Counted from the first letter of the stretch, positions 55,235-63,667 are shown. The stretch is 64,000 nucleotides of DNA from Micromonospora parathelypteridis (GCF_014201145.1 NZ_JACHDP010000001.1:3844001-3908000); one strand, 5' to 3'. The notes: generated by a model from the sequence alone, not told the origin. A program made the numbers and translations.

Positions 55235-55633
55235 TCAGGACGCGGAGCTGGCTGCCGGAGCCTTGCCGCCGCTCGACCCACCCGACGAGGAGGAGCCCGA
55301 CGAGGACGACGAGCCTGAGGACGACGACCCCGACGACGACGAGGATGAGGACGACGAGGACGAACCGGACGACGATGACCCCGAGCCCTCACCAGAGGAC
55401 GACTCGGACTTCGCCGGCTTGCTGGTCGTGCCGCCAGCCGTCGCCTCCGAGCCGGACGCCCGCGAGTCGGTGCGGTAGAAGCCCGAGCCCTTGAAGACGA
55501 TGCCGACCGAGTTGAAGACCTTGCGCAGCCGCCCCTGACACGCCGGGCACTCGGTCAGCGGCTCGTCAGAGAAGGACTGCACCGCCTCGAGCTGGTGACC
55601 GCACGTGGTGCAGGCGTACTGGTACGTGGGCAC
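55235..55633 (-). CDS. FmdB family zinc-ribbon protein with Ser/Gly-rich tail
   Basis: The 132-residue protein has a zinc ribbon (PTYQYACTTCGH, CPACQGRLRKVF) and the signature GIVFKGSGFYRTDSR at about 45-59, then a tail of about 60 residues made almost only of Ser and Gly. FmdB proteins were named after formamidase operons; most are of unknown role. GTG 55633 has GGAGGAG 3-9 nt upstream, so the longer frame to 55699 is rejected. It matches Rv0991c in position beside a cyclo-ligase. Confidence 0.88.
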   Translation of the reverse strand: MPTYQYACTTCGHQLEAVQSFSDEPLTECPACQGRLRKVFNSVGIVFKGSGFYRTDSRASGSEATAGGTTSKPAKSESSSGEGSGSSSSGSSSSSSSSSSSGSSSSGSSSSSGSSSSGGSSGGKAPAASSAS

Positions 55634-55695
55634 GTTCTCCTCCGGATCTGGGCTCAGCCAGTTGGCACTCGACGTATTCGAGTGCCAATGGTGCG

Positions 55696-56373
55696 TCATT
55701 CGCCCCGGGTTCGTCCAGCGGACGTGTGGGGCGCGACACCGTGCGCCGCACCCGGGCCGGCGTCAAGCGTACGCACCCCGTCGGCGGGGGTGACGACCGC
55801 GCGGACAAGACGGTCGTGCGGCTCCGCCGGCAGCGCCTCGACCAGCTCGCCGTCGTGCAGCGGCACCACCGTCAGTGTCGCCTCGGGCACCCGGGCGAGT
55901 GCCCGGTCGTACGAGCCGCCGCCGCGCCCGAGCCGTCGACCGAGGCGGTCGACCGCGACAGCCGGTACGACCACCAGCTCCGCGTCCGCCACGGCGGCCA
56001 CCCCGAGACGGGCACCGGCCGGCTCTCGGATACCCCGACCCGCGGCGATCAAGGCCCCCGGCCCGGTATACGCCGCCCAGTCCAGATCCAGGTCGGCGAG
56101 GAGCACCGGCAGCAGCAACTCGGCGTCGGCCGGTAATGCCGCCCGCAGCACCTCCGGCAGGTCAGCACCGCCCGGTTCGGAGCCGACCGGCACGTACGCC
56201 GTCATCCGGCGCGGGCGCAGCCGGCGTACCAGCGCGACCAGCTCGGCCTGCACGCGCCCGGCGGCTTCGGCCCGGGCGGGGCCGCTCAGCGACCGACGGC
56301 GGGCGAGCAGCTCGGCGCGGGCATTCCGCTTCGCCGCACGGGTCACTTCCGCTTCATCAGAAAATTCCGCCAC
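55696..56373 (-). CDS. 5-formyltetrahydrofolate cyclo-ligase
   Basis: At 225 residues it is the enzyme that converts 5-formyl-THF to 5,10-methenyl-THF with ATP. Landmarks are KRNARAELLARRRSLSG at about 13-29, the folate-site YVPVGSEPG and the signature RLGRGGGSYDRALA (GxGGGYYD-type) at about 145-158. GTG 56373 has CAGGAG upstream, and an earlier start is rejected. The enzyme and FmdB follow the order Rv0992c-Rv0991c; galU is 2.4 kb away, beyond an inserted cyclase gene. Confidence 0.88.
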   Translation of the reverse strand: MAEFSDEAEVTRAAKRNARAELLARRRSLSGPARAEAAGRVQAELVALVRRLRPRRMTAYVPVGSEPGGADLPEVLRAALPADAELLLPVLLADLDLDWAAYTGPGALIAAGRGIREPAGARLGVAAVADAELVVVPAVAVDRLGRRLGRGGGSYDRALARVPEATLTVVPLHDGELVEALPAEPHDRLVRAVVTPADGVRTLDAGPGAAHGVAPHTSAGRTRGE

Positions 56374-56458
56374 GCAACACTCCTGACGCAACGCCTCTCC
56401 CACGGTTGCACTGTGTCAGCATCGCAAGCAACGGAGGCGGAACTTCCGGGGGGACCGA

Positions 56459-58765
56459 GTGACGCTACGCGGGCGGTTGACGGCAGCCTTCCTCGTAGTG
56501 GTGCTCGGGCCGGTCCTGCTCGGCGCGCTGTTCGTCGCCTCAACCGTCGCCGCCGTCGACCGCAGCCGCTCCACCGAGCGCCTGTCGGTGGCGGCGTCCA
56601 CCGTGCGTACCTCGGTCGACGCGCTCTGCCAGCAGCTGCGCGCCACCGCCGACGCGGTGGCTCTCACCACCGATCCGGCCGTCGCCGCCGCTCAACTGGT
56701 CGGCCGAGGCCTGGCCGCCGCAGTGCTGATCACCGACGTGAGCGGCCAGGTCACCTACGTCTCGCCCGCCGCGCCGTCGACGCCCTGGCGGGCCTGCTCG
56801 GGCTCGACCACCGATTCGGCCAGCCCGATCCGCGCGCTGGCCGCCCAGGTCGACCTGCGCGACCGCGCTGGCACCCTGCGGGGCACGGTGACCGCCGCGC
56901 AGCTGGTCGACCCGGCCTTCGTGGCCCGGCTGGCGGCGGTGACCGGGGTGGCGGTCACCCTGCTCGACAACGGAGACACCCCCGCGCGGGTCACCCACAC
57001 GACCGAGTCCCGAGAGGTACGCGACGCGGTGCTGGCCGCCGCCAGCACCGTGGATGGCGAGCGGGTCACCGAGACGAACGAGGGCCGGTACGTGCGGAGG
57101 ATCGGGCCGTCCGACGCGCAGCCGCTGCCACTGGTGCTCTCCGTACCCAGCGAGCGGCCACCGGGGCTGCACGCCACGCTGGTCGGGGTGGTCGTGGTGG
57201 CCGGGTTGCTCGCCGTGCTGACCGCCTGGCGGCTGGCCCGGGTGACCACCCGACCGCTGGCGGAGTTGGCCGGCGCGGTCGACCGGGTGGCCCACGGCGA
57301 CCTGACCGCCCGTGTGCCGGTGCGCAGCCGTGACGAGCTGGGCCGGTTGGCCGCCGCGTTCAACCGGATGACCCGGGAGACCGGGTCCTACGTCGCGGCG
57401 CTCACCAGCAACCGGGACCAGCTCCGCGGCCACCTCGCGGTGCTCGGCGACACCCTGGCCAGCACGCACGACCTGCAACGCATCCTGCGGGTGATCCTGC
57501 ACAGCGCCATCGGAGCCACCGGCGCGCGGGCCGGCGCCGTGCTGCTGGTCGAGACCGGCGGGGTGCTCGTCGCACAGTGCACCGAGGGGTTGGACGGGCG
57601 CTGGCCGGACGGGGACGCGGACGGGTCGCAGACGCTTCGGGTGCCGGTGGGCGTCGGCGTGGTCGGCGCCGTCGCCGCCACCGGGGAACCGCAGCGGGGG
57701 AGGGCGGAGCCGACCGTGGCCCCGTCGGTTGAGCCGCGCTGCAGCACGTACGTGGCGGTCCCGTTCGCCGCCCCGGCCGCCCTCGCCGGATCCTCCGGGC
57801 TGCCCGACGAGGCCGGCGCGGCGGCGGCGCTCGGCGTGCTGGCCCTCTACGACCGGTTGGGCGCCGACGAGTTCGACGACGACGACCTGGTCACCCTGCG
57901 CACCTTCGCCGGCCATGCGGCGGTGGCGGTCGACAACGTCCGGGTGCACGAGGAGGCGCAACGGCTCTCCCTCACCGACCCGCTCACCGGGCTGTGGAAC
58001 TACCGCTACCTGCGCGAGTCGATCCGGCGGGAGGTGGAACGGGCCAGCCGCTTCGGGCGGATGCTCAGCGTCCTCGCCCTGGACCTCGACCGGTTCAAGG
58101 ACGTCAACGACACGTACGGGCACGCTGCGGGGGACACCGTGCTGGCCGAGTTCGCCCGGCGGGTGCGGGGGGAGATCCGTGAGGTCGACCTGGCCTTCCG
58201 GCAGGGCGGGGAGGAGTTCGTGCTGTTGCTGCCGGAGACCGACGCGCGGGGAGCGGCGATCGTGGCCGAGCGACTGGGCGCGGCGGTCCGCGACACACCT
58301 ATCGCCGTCGAGGCGTACGCCGGGCCGGTCGTGGTGACCGTGTCGGTGGGCATCGCCGTCTACCCGTACCACGGCAGCACCGGACGGGAGGTGCTGGAAG
58401 CCGCCGACGACGCGCTCTACGCGGCCAAGGCGGCCGGCCGCGACACGTACCGGGTCGCCGAGGCACGCCCGGACGTGGTGACCCGGGAGATACCGGTGCT
58501 CGCGGGCGCCGTGAGCCCACCCGACGGGCTGCCGCGCGCCGGCCAGCCCGTGCAGGCCATCCGGGAGCCGGGCGGGCCCGCCCGGTCGGAGCCGGCTGTC
58601 GGCGTACCGGAAGGGTCGCCTGCGCACGCACGGCCCGACCCGGCCGACGAACCGGCGGACATCGACGTGGAGGCGGCCCGAGCCGGCCCAGACGCCGCGC
58701 GGCCGGGGTCGGGTGGCGGCGCGTCTTCTGGGCCACACCCGCCGCGGCAGAGCCGTGGCCGATAG
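56459..58765 (+). CDS. Membrane diguanylate cyclase with HAMP, GAF and GGDEF domains
   Basis: The 768-residue protein has two spans (about 8-30 and 242-262) flanking an outer sensor domain, a HAMP linker (RPLAELAGAVDRVAHGDLTARVPV at about 265-288), a GAF domain (about 340-500), and a GGDEF domain (DPLTGLWNYRYLRESI at about 507-522; active-site RQGGEEFVLLLPE at about 580-592). The inhibitory I-site RxxD (REVD) stands five residues before the GGEEF, so an active, product-inhibited cyclic-di-GMP synthase is expected. A disordered tail follows. GGGGGGACC precedes GTG. Confidence 0.92.
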   Translation: MTLRGRLTAAFLVVVLGPVLLGALFVASTVAAVDRSRSTERLSVAASTVRTSVDALCQQLRATADAVALTTDPAVAAAQLVGRGLAAAVLITDVSGQVTYVSPAAPSTPWRACSGSTTDSASPIRALAAQVDLRDRAGTLRGTVTAAQLVDPAFVARLAAVTGVAVTLLDNGDTPARVTHTTESREVRDAVLAAASTVDGERVTETNEGRYVRRIGPSDAQPLPLVLSVPSERPPGLHATLVGVVVVAGLLAVLTAWRLARVTTRPLAELAGAVDRVAHGDLTARVPVRSRDELGRLAAAFNRMTRETGSYVAALTSNRDQLRGHLAVLGDTLASTHDLQRILRVILHSAIGATGARAGAVLLVETGGVLVAQCTEGLDGRWPDGDADGSQTLRVPVGVGVVGAVAATGEPQRGRAEPTVAPSVEPRCSTYVAVPFAAPAALAGSSGLPDEAGAAAALGVLALYDRLGADEFDDDDLVTLRTFAGHAAVAVDNVRVHEEAQRLSLTDPLTGLWNYRYLRESIRREVERASRFGRMLSVLALDLDRFKDVNDTYGHAAGDTVLAEFARRVRGEIREVDLAFRQGGEEFVLLLPETDARGAAIVAERLGAAVRDTPIAVEAYAGPVVVTVSVGIAVYPYHGSTGREVLEAADDALYAAKAAGRDTYRVAEARPDVVTREIPVLAGAVSPPDGLPRAGQPVQAIREPGGPARSEPAVGVPEGSPAHARPDPADEPADIDVEAARAGPDAARPGSGGGASSGPHPPRQSRGR

Positions 58766-58768
58766 TCT
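58763..58768 (+). promoter_or_regulatory. Leaderless -10 element of galU
   Basis: TAGTCT lies 6 nt before ATG 58775 inside the 3' end of the cyclase gene, with no ribosome site. Confidence 0.5.
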
Positions 58769-58774
58769 CGCGGC

Positions 58775-59737
58775 ATGTCGGAGCACTCAGCGAACCCCTC
58801 ATCGACGGTCGCCGCAACTGGCCGTCCCCTGGCGGTCAAGGCCGTCATCCCGGCCGCCGGACTAGCCACCCGGTTCCTGCCGGCCACCAAGGCGGTGCCC
58901 AAGGAGTTGCTGCCGGTGGTGGACCGGCCGGTGCTGCAGTACATCGTCGAGGAGGCCACCCAGGCCGGCATCGGCGACGTGTTGCTGATCACCGGTCGGG
59001 GTAAGACCTCGATGGTGGACCACTTCGACCGCCGCCCCGACCTGGAGACCAGGCTGGAGGAGAAGGGCGACACCGAGCGGCTGGCCGCGGTGCGTCGGCC
59101 CAGCGAGCTTGCCGAGATCTACACCGTGCGGCAGCCCGAGCAGCTCGGGCTCGGCCACGCGGTCGGGTACGCCGAGTCACACGTCGGCGACCAGCCCTTC
59201 GCGGTGCTGCTCGGCGACGAGTTCGTCAAGCCATCGGAGCCGCTGCTGCCGGCGATGCTGGAGCTGCAGGCCCGCACCGGCGGTGTGGTGCTCGCCTTCT
59301 TCGAGGTCGACCCGGCCGAGACCAAGCGGTACGGCATCGCCTCGGTCGAGCCGGCCGAGTCGGAGCTGACCGACATCGGTGAGGTCGTCAGGGTGACCGG
59401 GATGGTGGAGAAGCCGCAGCCGGAGGACGCTCCGAGCAACCTCGCGGTGCTCGGCCGCTACGTGCTGCCGGGCAAGATCTTCGACGCGATCCGGCGGACC
59501 AAGCCGGGCAGCGGCGGCGAGATCCAGCTGACCGACGCGATGGAGTTGCTGCGCACCGAGGGCACTCCGGTGCACGCGATCGTCTACCGCGGCACCCGTT
59601 ACGACACCGGCATGCCGCTGGGCTACCTGCAGACGGTGGTGCAGATCGCCGCCGAGCGCGAGGACCTGGGCACCGAGTTCCGGTCCTGGCTGGCCGACTT
59701 CGTCAAGGCCGACGCGGCAGGCGGATCTGGTACATGA
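58775..59737 (+). CDS. galU: UTP-glucose-1-phosphate uridylyltransferase
   Basis: The 320-residue protein makes UDP-glucose. The nucleotidyl-transferase loop VIPAAGLATRFLPATKAVPKELLPVVD lies at about 20-46; further landmarks are GRGKTSMVDHFD at about 72-83, LGHAVGYAESHVGDQPFAVLLGDEF and the DTGMPLGYLQTVV near 280. It heads a gene group galU-moeA-rimJ-glpR with a 4-base overlap into moeA, the order of Rv0993-Rv0996. The start is leaderless, TAGTCT 6 nt upstream. Confidence 0.93.
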   Translation: MSEHSANPSSTVAATGRPLAVKAVIPAAGLATRFLPATKAVPKELLPVVDRPVLQYIVEEATQAGIGDVLLITGRGKTSMVDHFDRRPDLETRLEEKGDTERLAAVRRPSELAEIYTVRQPEQLGLGHAVGYAESHVGDQPFAVLLGDEFVKPSEPLLPAMLELQARTGGVVLAFFEVDPAETKRYGIASVEPAESELTDIGEVVRVTGMVEKPQPEDAPSNLAVLGRYVLPGKIFDAIRRTKPGSGGEIQLTDAMELLRTEGTPVHAIVYRGTRYDTGMPLGYLQTVVQIAAEREDLGTEFRSWLADFVKADAAGGSGT

Positions 59738-61047
59738 CCGCGACGGCCGACGCCGAGGCGGCCGCGAACGAGTTGACGCCGCTCGCCGACTACCTGGGCA
59801 GCGTGCTGCGCAGGTTGCGCGCGCTGCCGCCACTCGACCTCGATCTCACCCAGGCGCACGGCAACGTCCTCGCCGAGGACGTCGTCGCGCCGCACGCCTT
59901 CCCGGCCTTCGACCAGGCGGCCGTAGACGGCTACGCCGCCCGCTGGGAGGACATTTCGGGAGGGGGCCGGGGCCCGAGCTACATCCCGGCCCCCTCTGGC
60001 ACGCCCGGCGGCCGGACCATCCGGCTCAACGTGGTCGGCGATCTGGGCGCCGCGAGCTGGCGGCCGGTCCGGCTCACCCCCGGTTCGTGCTTCTCGGTGG
60101 CCGCCGGGGCGCCGCTGCCGGTCGCCGCGGACGTGGTGGTCCCGGTGGAGTGGACCGACCAGGGCATGGCCGCGGTGGAGATCTTCCGCACCCCGAAACG
60201 GGGGTACGGGGTACGCCGCGCCGGTGAGGAACTGCCCGCCGGCACTCTGCTCGCCCGGGCCGGCACGTACGTCTCCCCGGCCCTGGTCGCGGTCTTCGCC
60301 GCCACCGGGATCGGGCACGTGGTGGTCCGGCCCAGTCCACGGGTGGTCATCGTGGCCACCGGCGACGAGCTGGTCGACGTGGGTCGGGGCAGCCAGCCGG
60401 GGCAGGTGGTGGACGCGAACTCGCACGCGCTGACCGCCGCCGCCGCCGAGGTGGGCGCACTGGCGTACCGGGTGGGGATCTGCGACGACGACCCGGAGGG
60501 GCTGCGCGGGTTGTTGGAGGACCAGACCCTGCGCGCCGATCTGATCATCACCACCGGGGGCACCGGCACCGGCCCCGGAGACATGGTGCGCCGGATCCTG
60601 TCCCGCCGCGAGGGTGGCCGCGCCGGGCCGGTCACGTTCACCGACGTGGCGCTCTATCCCGGCACCGCGCTCGGGTTCGGCACGGTCGGCGCCGAGGAGG
60701 TGCCGGTGGTCTGCCTGCCCGGTGACCCGGGCGCGGCGTTGATCGGCTTCGAGGTGCTGGCCCGCCCCGCCATCCAACTGCTCGCCGGCGCCGAGCCGGT
60801 GTTCCGACCCAGTGTGCGGGCGCACCTGCTGGAGACCGTGTCGTCCCCGGCGGGGCTGCGCGAGTTTCGACCCGCGCACGTCGCCGAGCGGCGCGGCGGT
60901 GGGTACACGGTGCAGCCACTCAGCGGTGGGCCGTTCACCCTCTCCGGGCTGGCCGAGGCCAATGGGCTGCTGGTGCTCGGCGAGCGGGTCACCACCGCCG
61001 CCGCCGGCTCCACCGTGGACGTCCTGCTGATGGACCGCCGTCGGTGA
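59734..61047 (+). CDS. MoeA-family protein, candidate Glp (gephyrin-like division protein)
   Basis: At 437 residues it has the MoeA/gephyrin E-domain plan: domain I (LDLDLTQAHGNVLAEDVVAPHAFPAFDQAAVDGYAA region, about 35-70), domain II, the MoCF domain (VVIVATGDELVDV at about 203-215; ITTGGTGTGPGDMVR at about 270-284) and domain IV. Its GGTGTGPGD replaces the usual GGVSxGxxD but keeps the Asp. In corynebacteria the MoeA-like gene after galU encodes Glp, a division-site protein partnered by a membrane receptor encoded close by; rimJ and a candidate receptor follow here. Whether it also makes molybdenum cofactor cannot be told. Confidence 0.85.
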   Translation: MTATADAEAAANELTPLADYLGSVLRRLRALPPLDLDLTQAHGNVLAEDVVAPHAFPAFDQAAVDGYAARWEDISGGGRGPSYIPAPSGTPGGRTIRLNVVGDLGAASWRPVRLTPGSCFSVAAGAPLPVAADVVVPVEWTDQGMAAVEIFRTPKRGYGVRRAGEELPAGTLLARAGTYVSPALVAVFAATGIGHVVVRPSPRVVIVATGDELVDVGRGSQPGQVVDANSHALTAAAAEVGALAYRVGICDDDPEGLRGLLEDQTLRADLIITTGGTGTGPGDMVRRILSRREGGRAGPVTFTDVALYPGTALGFGTVGAEEVPVVCLPGDPGAALIGFEVLARPAIQLLAGAEPVFRPSVRAHLLETVSSPAGLREFRPAHVAERRGGGYTVQPLSGGPFTLSGLAEANGLLVLGERVTTAAAGSTVDVLLMDRRR

Positions 61048-61149
61048 CGGTGATCCGGGCGGCCCGCTCGCGGTCTGCGGCAGGTGGTCGTCGGTGAACG
61101 CGGTGGGTCCACTTGCGCGCCACACGGTCCCGCGCGGGAGACTGTGCGG

Positions 61150-61800
61150 GTGAGCCTCTTCGGACCCCCGCGGGCACCGGGCTGGCCGGTGGAGCTGTCG
61201 GACGGCCCGGTGCTGCTGCGGCCCTACCGGCGCTCCGACGCCACGGCGTGGTCGGAGGTGCGGCGGGCCAACCGGGCGTGGCTGGCACCCTGGGAGTCGT
61301 CGCTGCCCGGCGGTTGGGACGAGCTGAACTCGCCGGCCGCGTTCCGCTGGGTGCATCGTGACCAGCGCCGCTCGGCCCGTGAGGGTGAGGGCATGCCGTT
61401 CGCGGTCTGCCTGCGCGAGGCCAACCGGGATCGGCTGGTCGGGCACATCAATGTGGGCAGCATCGTGCGGCGGGCGCTCTGCTCCGGCTACGTCGGCTAC
61501 TGGGTGGACGCCCGGGTCGCCGGCCAGGGTGTGATCCCGACGGCGCTCGCCCTCGCCGTGGACCACGCGTTCGGCCCCGCCGGGCTGCACCGGGTGGAGG
61601 TCAACATCCGTCCGGAGAACCGGCCGTCGCGGCGGGTGGTGGAGAAGTTGGGCTTCCGCGAGGAGTCGTACCACGTGCGCTACATGCACATCGACGGTGC
61701 GTGGCGGGACCACATCGGATACGCGATGACGAGCGAGGAGATCGCTGCCGAGGGTGGCCTGCTGGCCCGCTGGCATCGGGTACGCGCCACCGCCCGGTGA
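61150..61800 (+). CDS. GNAT acetyltransferase, RimJ/RimL type
   Basis: The 216-residue protein is a GNAT N-acetyltransferase of the RimJ group, which acetylates N-terminal residues of ribosomal proteins in enterobacteria. The acetyl-CoA loop is VGYWVDARVAGQGVIPTALALA at about 114-135 (QxxG version RVAGQG), then HRVEVNIRPENRPSRRVVEKLGF at about 147-169. GTG 61150 is chosen, with GGGAG about 11 nt upstream; GTG 61144 is possible. It follows moeA as in Rv0995. Confidence 0.85.
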   Translation: MSLFGPPRAPGWPVELSDGPVLLRPYRRSDATAWSEVRRANRAWLAPWESSLPGGWDELNSPAAFRWVHRDQRRSAREGEGMPFAVCLREANRDRLVGHINVGSIVRRALCSGYVGYWVDARVAGQGVIPTALALAVDHAFGPAGLHRVEVNIRPENRPSRRVVEKLGFREESYHVRYMHIDGAWRDHIGYAMTSEEIAAEGGLLARWHRVRATAR

Positions 61801-61983
61801 GCCGTCCCACGGACGGGATCGGCGCGGCGCGGTGGTATCCCGGTCGGCGCGCCGTAACCTCAAGTAACTGCAAGCTACGGCAAGCGCTCGCCGGCCGGAC
61901 GATCCACGCGCCCAGGCACGATCGGTGGAAGATCCTGCGGTCGGGTGGCGGTTGCTTCGAATTCGGTGACGGGAGGGGTGAGG

Positions 61984-62760
61984 GTGCCGACCTCGGTGCT
62001 CCTCGCCGTCCTCGCCGCCGCCGGCCTGCTCGCCCTGGCCCCGGCGCTGGTTCGCCGGTACGACGCCACCGAGCGGCTGGTGGCGGAGCGGGCGCAGTCG
62101 ACGGCGCGGGTGCTCCAGCGCCGCCGGCGGCTCCGCACTGTGCCGGGACGGCGACCCGTCCACCCTCCGCGCGCACTGATCGTCACCCTCAGTGAGGACG
62201 CGACTACTGGAACGTTGACCGCTCCGGTCTCCGCGCCCCCGGCCGGCCGCCGCTCCGGTCGGCTACGCGCCGTGCCGCCCGCACCCAAGCGGTCCCGCCG
62301 CCGCCCGCCGCCCCACCGACAGCACACCCCCGCCGTGTACCGGCGTCGCCGGGTGCTCGCCGCTCTGCTGCTGCTCAACGTCGTCGAGCTGATCGGCGTG
62401 CTGTTCGTCAGCCCCGGCTTCTGGATCGGCTTCTCGGTCACCTTCCTGCTCCTGGCCGTGTACGTCGTCCACCTACGCGGTCGGGCGCTCGCTGGGCGTC
62501 GACGCCGCCTCGCGCGGGCCCGGGAGGCGGCCTGGCTGGCAGCGCGGCAGGCCGAGGTGCGCCGGGAGCAGGCCCGCCGTGCCGCGGCCCGCCGAGAAGC
62601 GCAACGCCGCCTGGCCGCCCAACGTGAAGGGGTACGCCGAGCCGCGATGGGCCTGGACCGACCTGGCGACCTGCCGGCGGCGGTAAACGGCGGGTCGGTG
62701 TCGTACCGACGGTCGGGCGGGCTGCGCGGGCGCCCCTACGAGGCCGGCCGAGGCGCCTGA
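61984..62760 (+). CDS. Membrane protein of the GlpR/SepX type (Rv0996-like)
   Basis: The 258-residue protein has an N-terminal span (about 4-20, VLLAVLAAAGLLALAPALVRR), a basic cytoplasmic segment (RVLQRRRRLRTVPGRRP, later RLRAVPPAPKRSRRRPP), two tightly spaced spans (about 115-132 and 136-155) and a basic helical C-terminus. This layout, and the place after galU-moeA-rimJ, match Rv0996/GlpR of mycobacteria and corynebacteria and SepX of Streptomyces, membrane proteins involved in division and polar growth. GGGAGGGG precedes GTG 61984. Confidence 0.72.
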   Translation: MPTSVLLAVLAAAGLLALAPALVRRYDATERLVAERAQSTARVLQRRRRLRTVPGRRPVHPPRALIVTLSEDATTGTLTAPVSAPPAGRRSGRLRAVPPAPKRSRRRPPPHRQHTPAVYRRRRVLAALLLLNVVELIGVLFVSPGFWIGFSVTFLLLAVYVVHLRGRALAGRRRRLARAREAAWLAARQAEVRREQARRAAARREAQRRLAAQREGVRRAAMGLDRPGDLPAAVNGGSVSYRRSGGLRGRPYEAGRGA

Positions 62761-62770
62761 CCCGATGAGG

Positions 62771-62798
62771 CGGCAGCACGCCGACCGGCGTGCTGCCG
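62771..62798 (+). terminator. Terminator after the GlpR-like gene
   Basis: CGGCAGCACGCC (62771-62782) and GGCGTGCTGCCG (62787-62798) form a perfect 12-bp stem with loop GACC, 10 bp after the stop. Confidence 0.75.
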
Positions 62799-62896
62799 TG
62801 CGCGGGCCGGCCGCGGGGTCGGCGTGCTCTCGCGGGCGGCGTGCGCTGGTGCACGGCGGCTTGTCGTGCGCGGCCGGCCTGCTCTCGTGCACGCGG

Positions 62897-62976
62897 GTTG
62901 ATCCACTCCAGGTCGCCGACATGGCGGTATCCCGGGCGTTGGATGCCGCCACTTCGGCGAAGTGGAGTCGATCAAC
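62897..62976. repeat. REP-like imperfect palindrome (about 80 bp)
   Basis: The outer arms GTTGATCCACTCCA (62897-62910) and TGGAGTCGATCAAC (62963-62976) pair at 13 of 14 positions, and the inner stretch around GCCGACATGGCGGTATCC pairs with GGATGCCGCCACTTCGGC at 15 of 18. The GATC and TGGAGT core is shared in part with the palindrome at 36915-36991, suggesting a family of extragenic repeats. Confidence 0.7.
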
Positions 62977-63195
62977 GCCAGGCGCGGCGATGGGCGGGTT
63001 GATCAGCTCGGGCTGGTGGGAGGGCGACGGTCGGGGTGTCCGGGATGCCCCGAATTTTGGGATGCCGAGTGGATCTTTGGGTGGGCTCTAGTGGCGCGCC
63101 GGGGGCGGATTCGCGGTGGGGGCCAGCGACCTGTTAGCCTTGCTGCCGGCCCGCCCGGTGTAAGCCGGGTGGGACCGAAGCCGGTTCGCCGGCGG

Positions 63196-63269
63196 GGGGC
63201 TGTGGCGCAGACTGGTAGCGCACCTCGTTCGCATCGAGGGGGTCAGGGGTTCAAATCCCCTCAGCTCCA
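63196..63269 (+). tRNA. tRNA-Ala (CGC)
   Basis: The 74-nt cloverleaf is complete: acceptor GGGGCTG (63196-63202) with CAGCTCC (63262-63268, one G-U pair), D-stem GCGC, anticodon stem CCTCG/CGAGG with loop TTCGCAT, and T-arm with GTTCAAATC. The anticodon is CGC, reading the alanine codon GCG. CCA is not encoded. A Rho-independent terminator follows 11 nt later. Confidence 0.92.
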
Positions 63270-63279
63270 CCCCAGGAAC

Positions 63280-63314
63280 AAAGGCCGTCTCCGCTAGTCG
63301 GAGACGGCCTTTTT
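63280..63314 (+). terminator. Rho-independent terminator after tRNA-Ala
   Basis: AAAGGCCGTCTCCG (63280-63293) pairs with CGGAGACGGCCTTT (63299-63312) across a 5-nt loop and is followed by more T, the only classical T-tailed terminator in the window. Confidence 0.92.
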
Positions 63315-63667
63315 CGATCTTGCGCGGCAAGGGATCCGGCTTCGAGGCCGGCAAAGAACCCCAACCGTCTCTCCCGTTCCTCGCCGCTCCCCGCCACCTG
63401 CCGATTTCGGTGACAACGGGGGGTGCCGGACCGGCCGGCGGTCTGTGCCGATCAGGTCCGAACGGGCCCGAACAGCCATTCGGTCCGCGGCGACGATCAT
63501 CGATGCTCTACTCGGTCTCGCGGCAGGCCGCACTGTCCCGACAGGACGGACGGGACACCCTCACACGTCCCTGGCCAAGAGCGACCGCCGCAGCTGACGC
63601 GGACACGCTGCGTCCCAACGCGTCCGCGGAGCTTCCCATGTCTCGAGGATCGTCAAGGGGGAGATGA
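63315..63667. other. Gene-free interval before the secreted protein gene (353 bp)
   Basis: No gene is supported. The stretch is G+C-rich with scattered dyads; CAAGGGGGAG at its right edge is the ribosome site of the next gene. No clear -35/-10 pair was found. Confidence 0.5.

Larger units (their letters stand above)
62761..63195. other. Gene-free interval before tRNA-Ala (435 bp)
   Basis: No convincing gene is present. It contains a terminator hairpin (62771-62798), the REP-like palindrome (62897-62976) and, in the last 100 bp, an AT-richer stretch followed by GCCCGGTGTAAGCCGGG just before the tRNA, which is probably its promoter region. Short open frames here have no actinobacterial codon bias. 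Confidence 0.6.

Noticed and set aside
56540..58786. Open frame of about 750 codons on the minus strand opposite the diguanylate cyclase
   Set aside because: Antisense to a protein with HAMP, GAF and GGDEF motifs; no family similarity in the antisense product.
59623..62163. Open frame of about 850 codons on the minus strand opposite galU end, moeA and rimJ
   Set aside because: It is a shadow of three well-supported genes and contains only low-complexity Arg/Pro/Gly-rich sequence.
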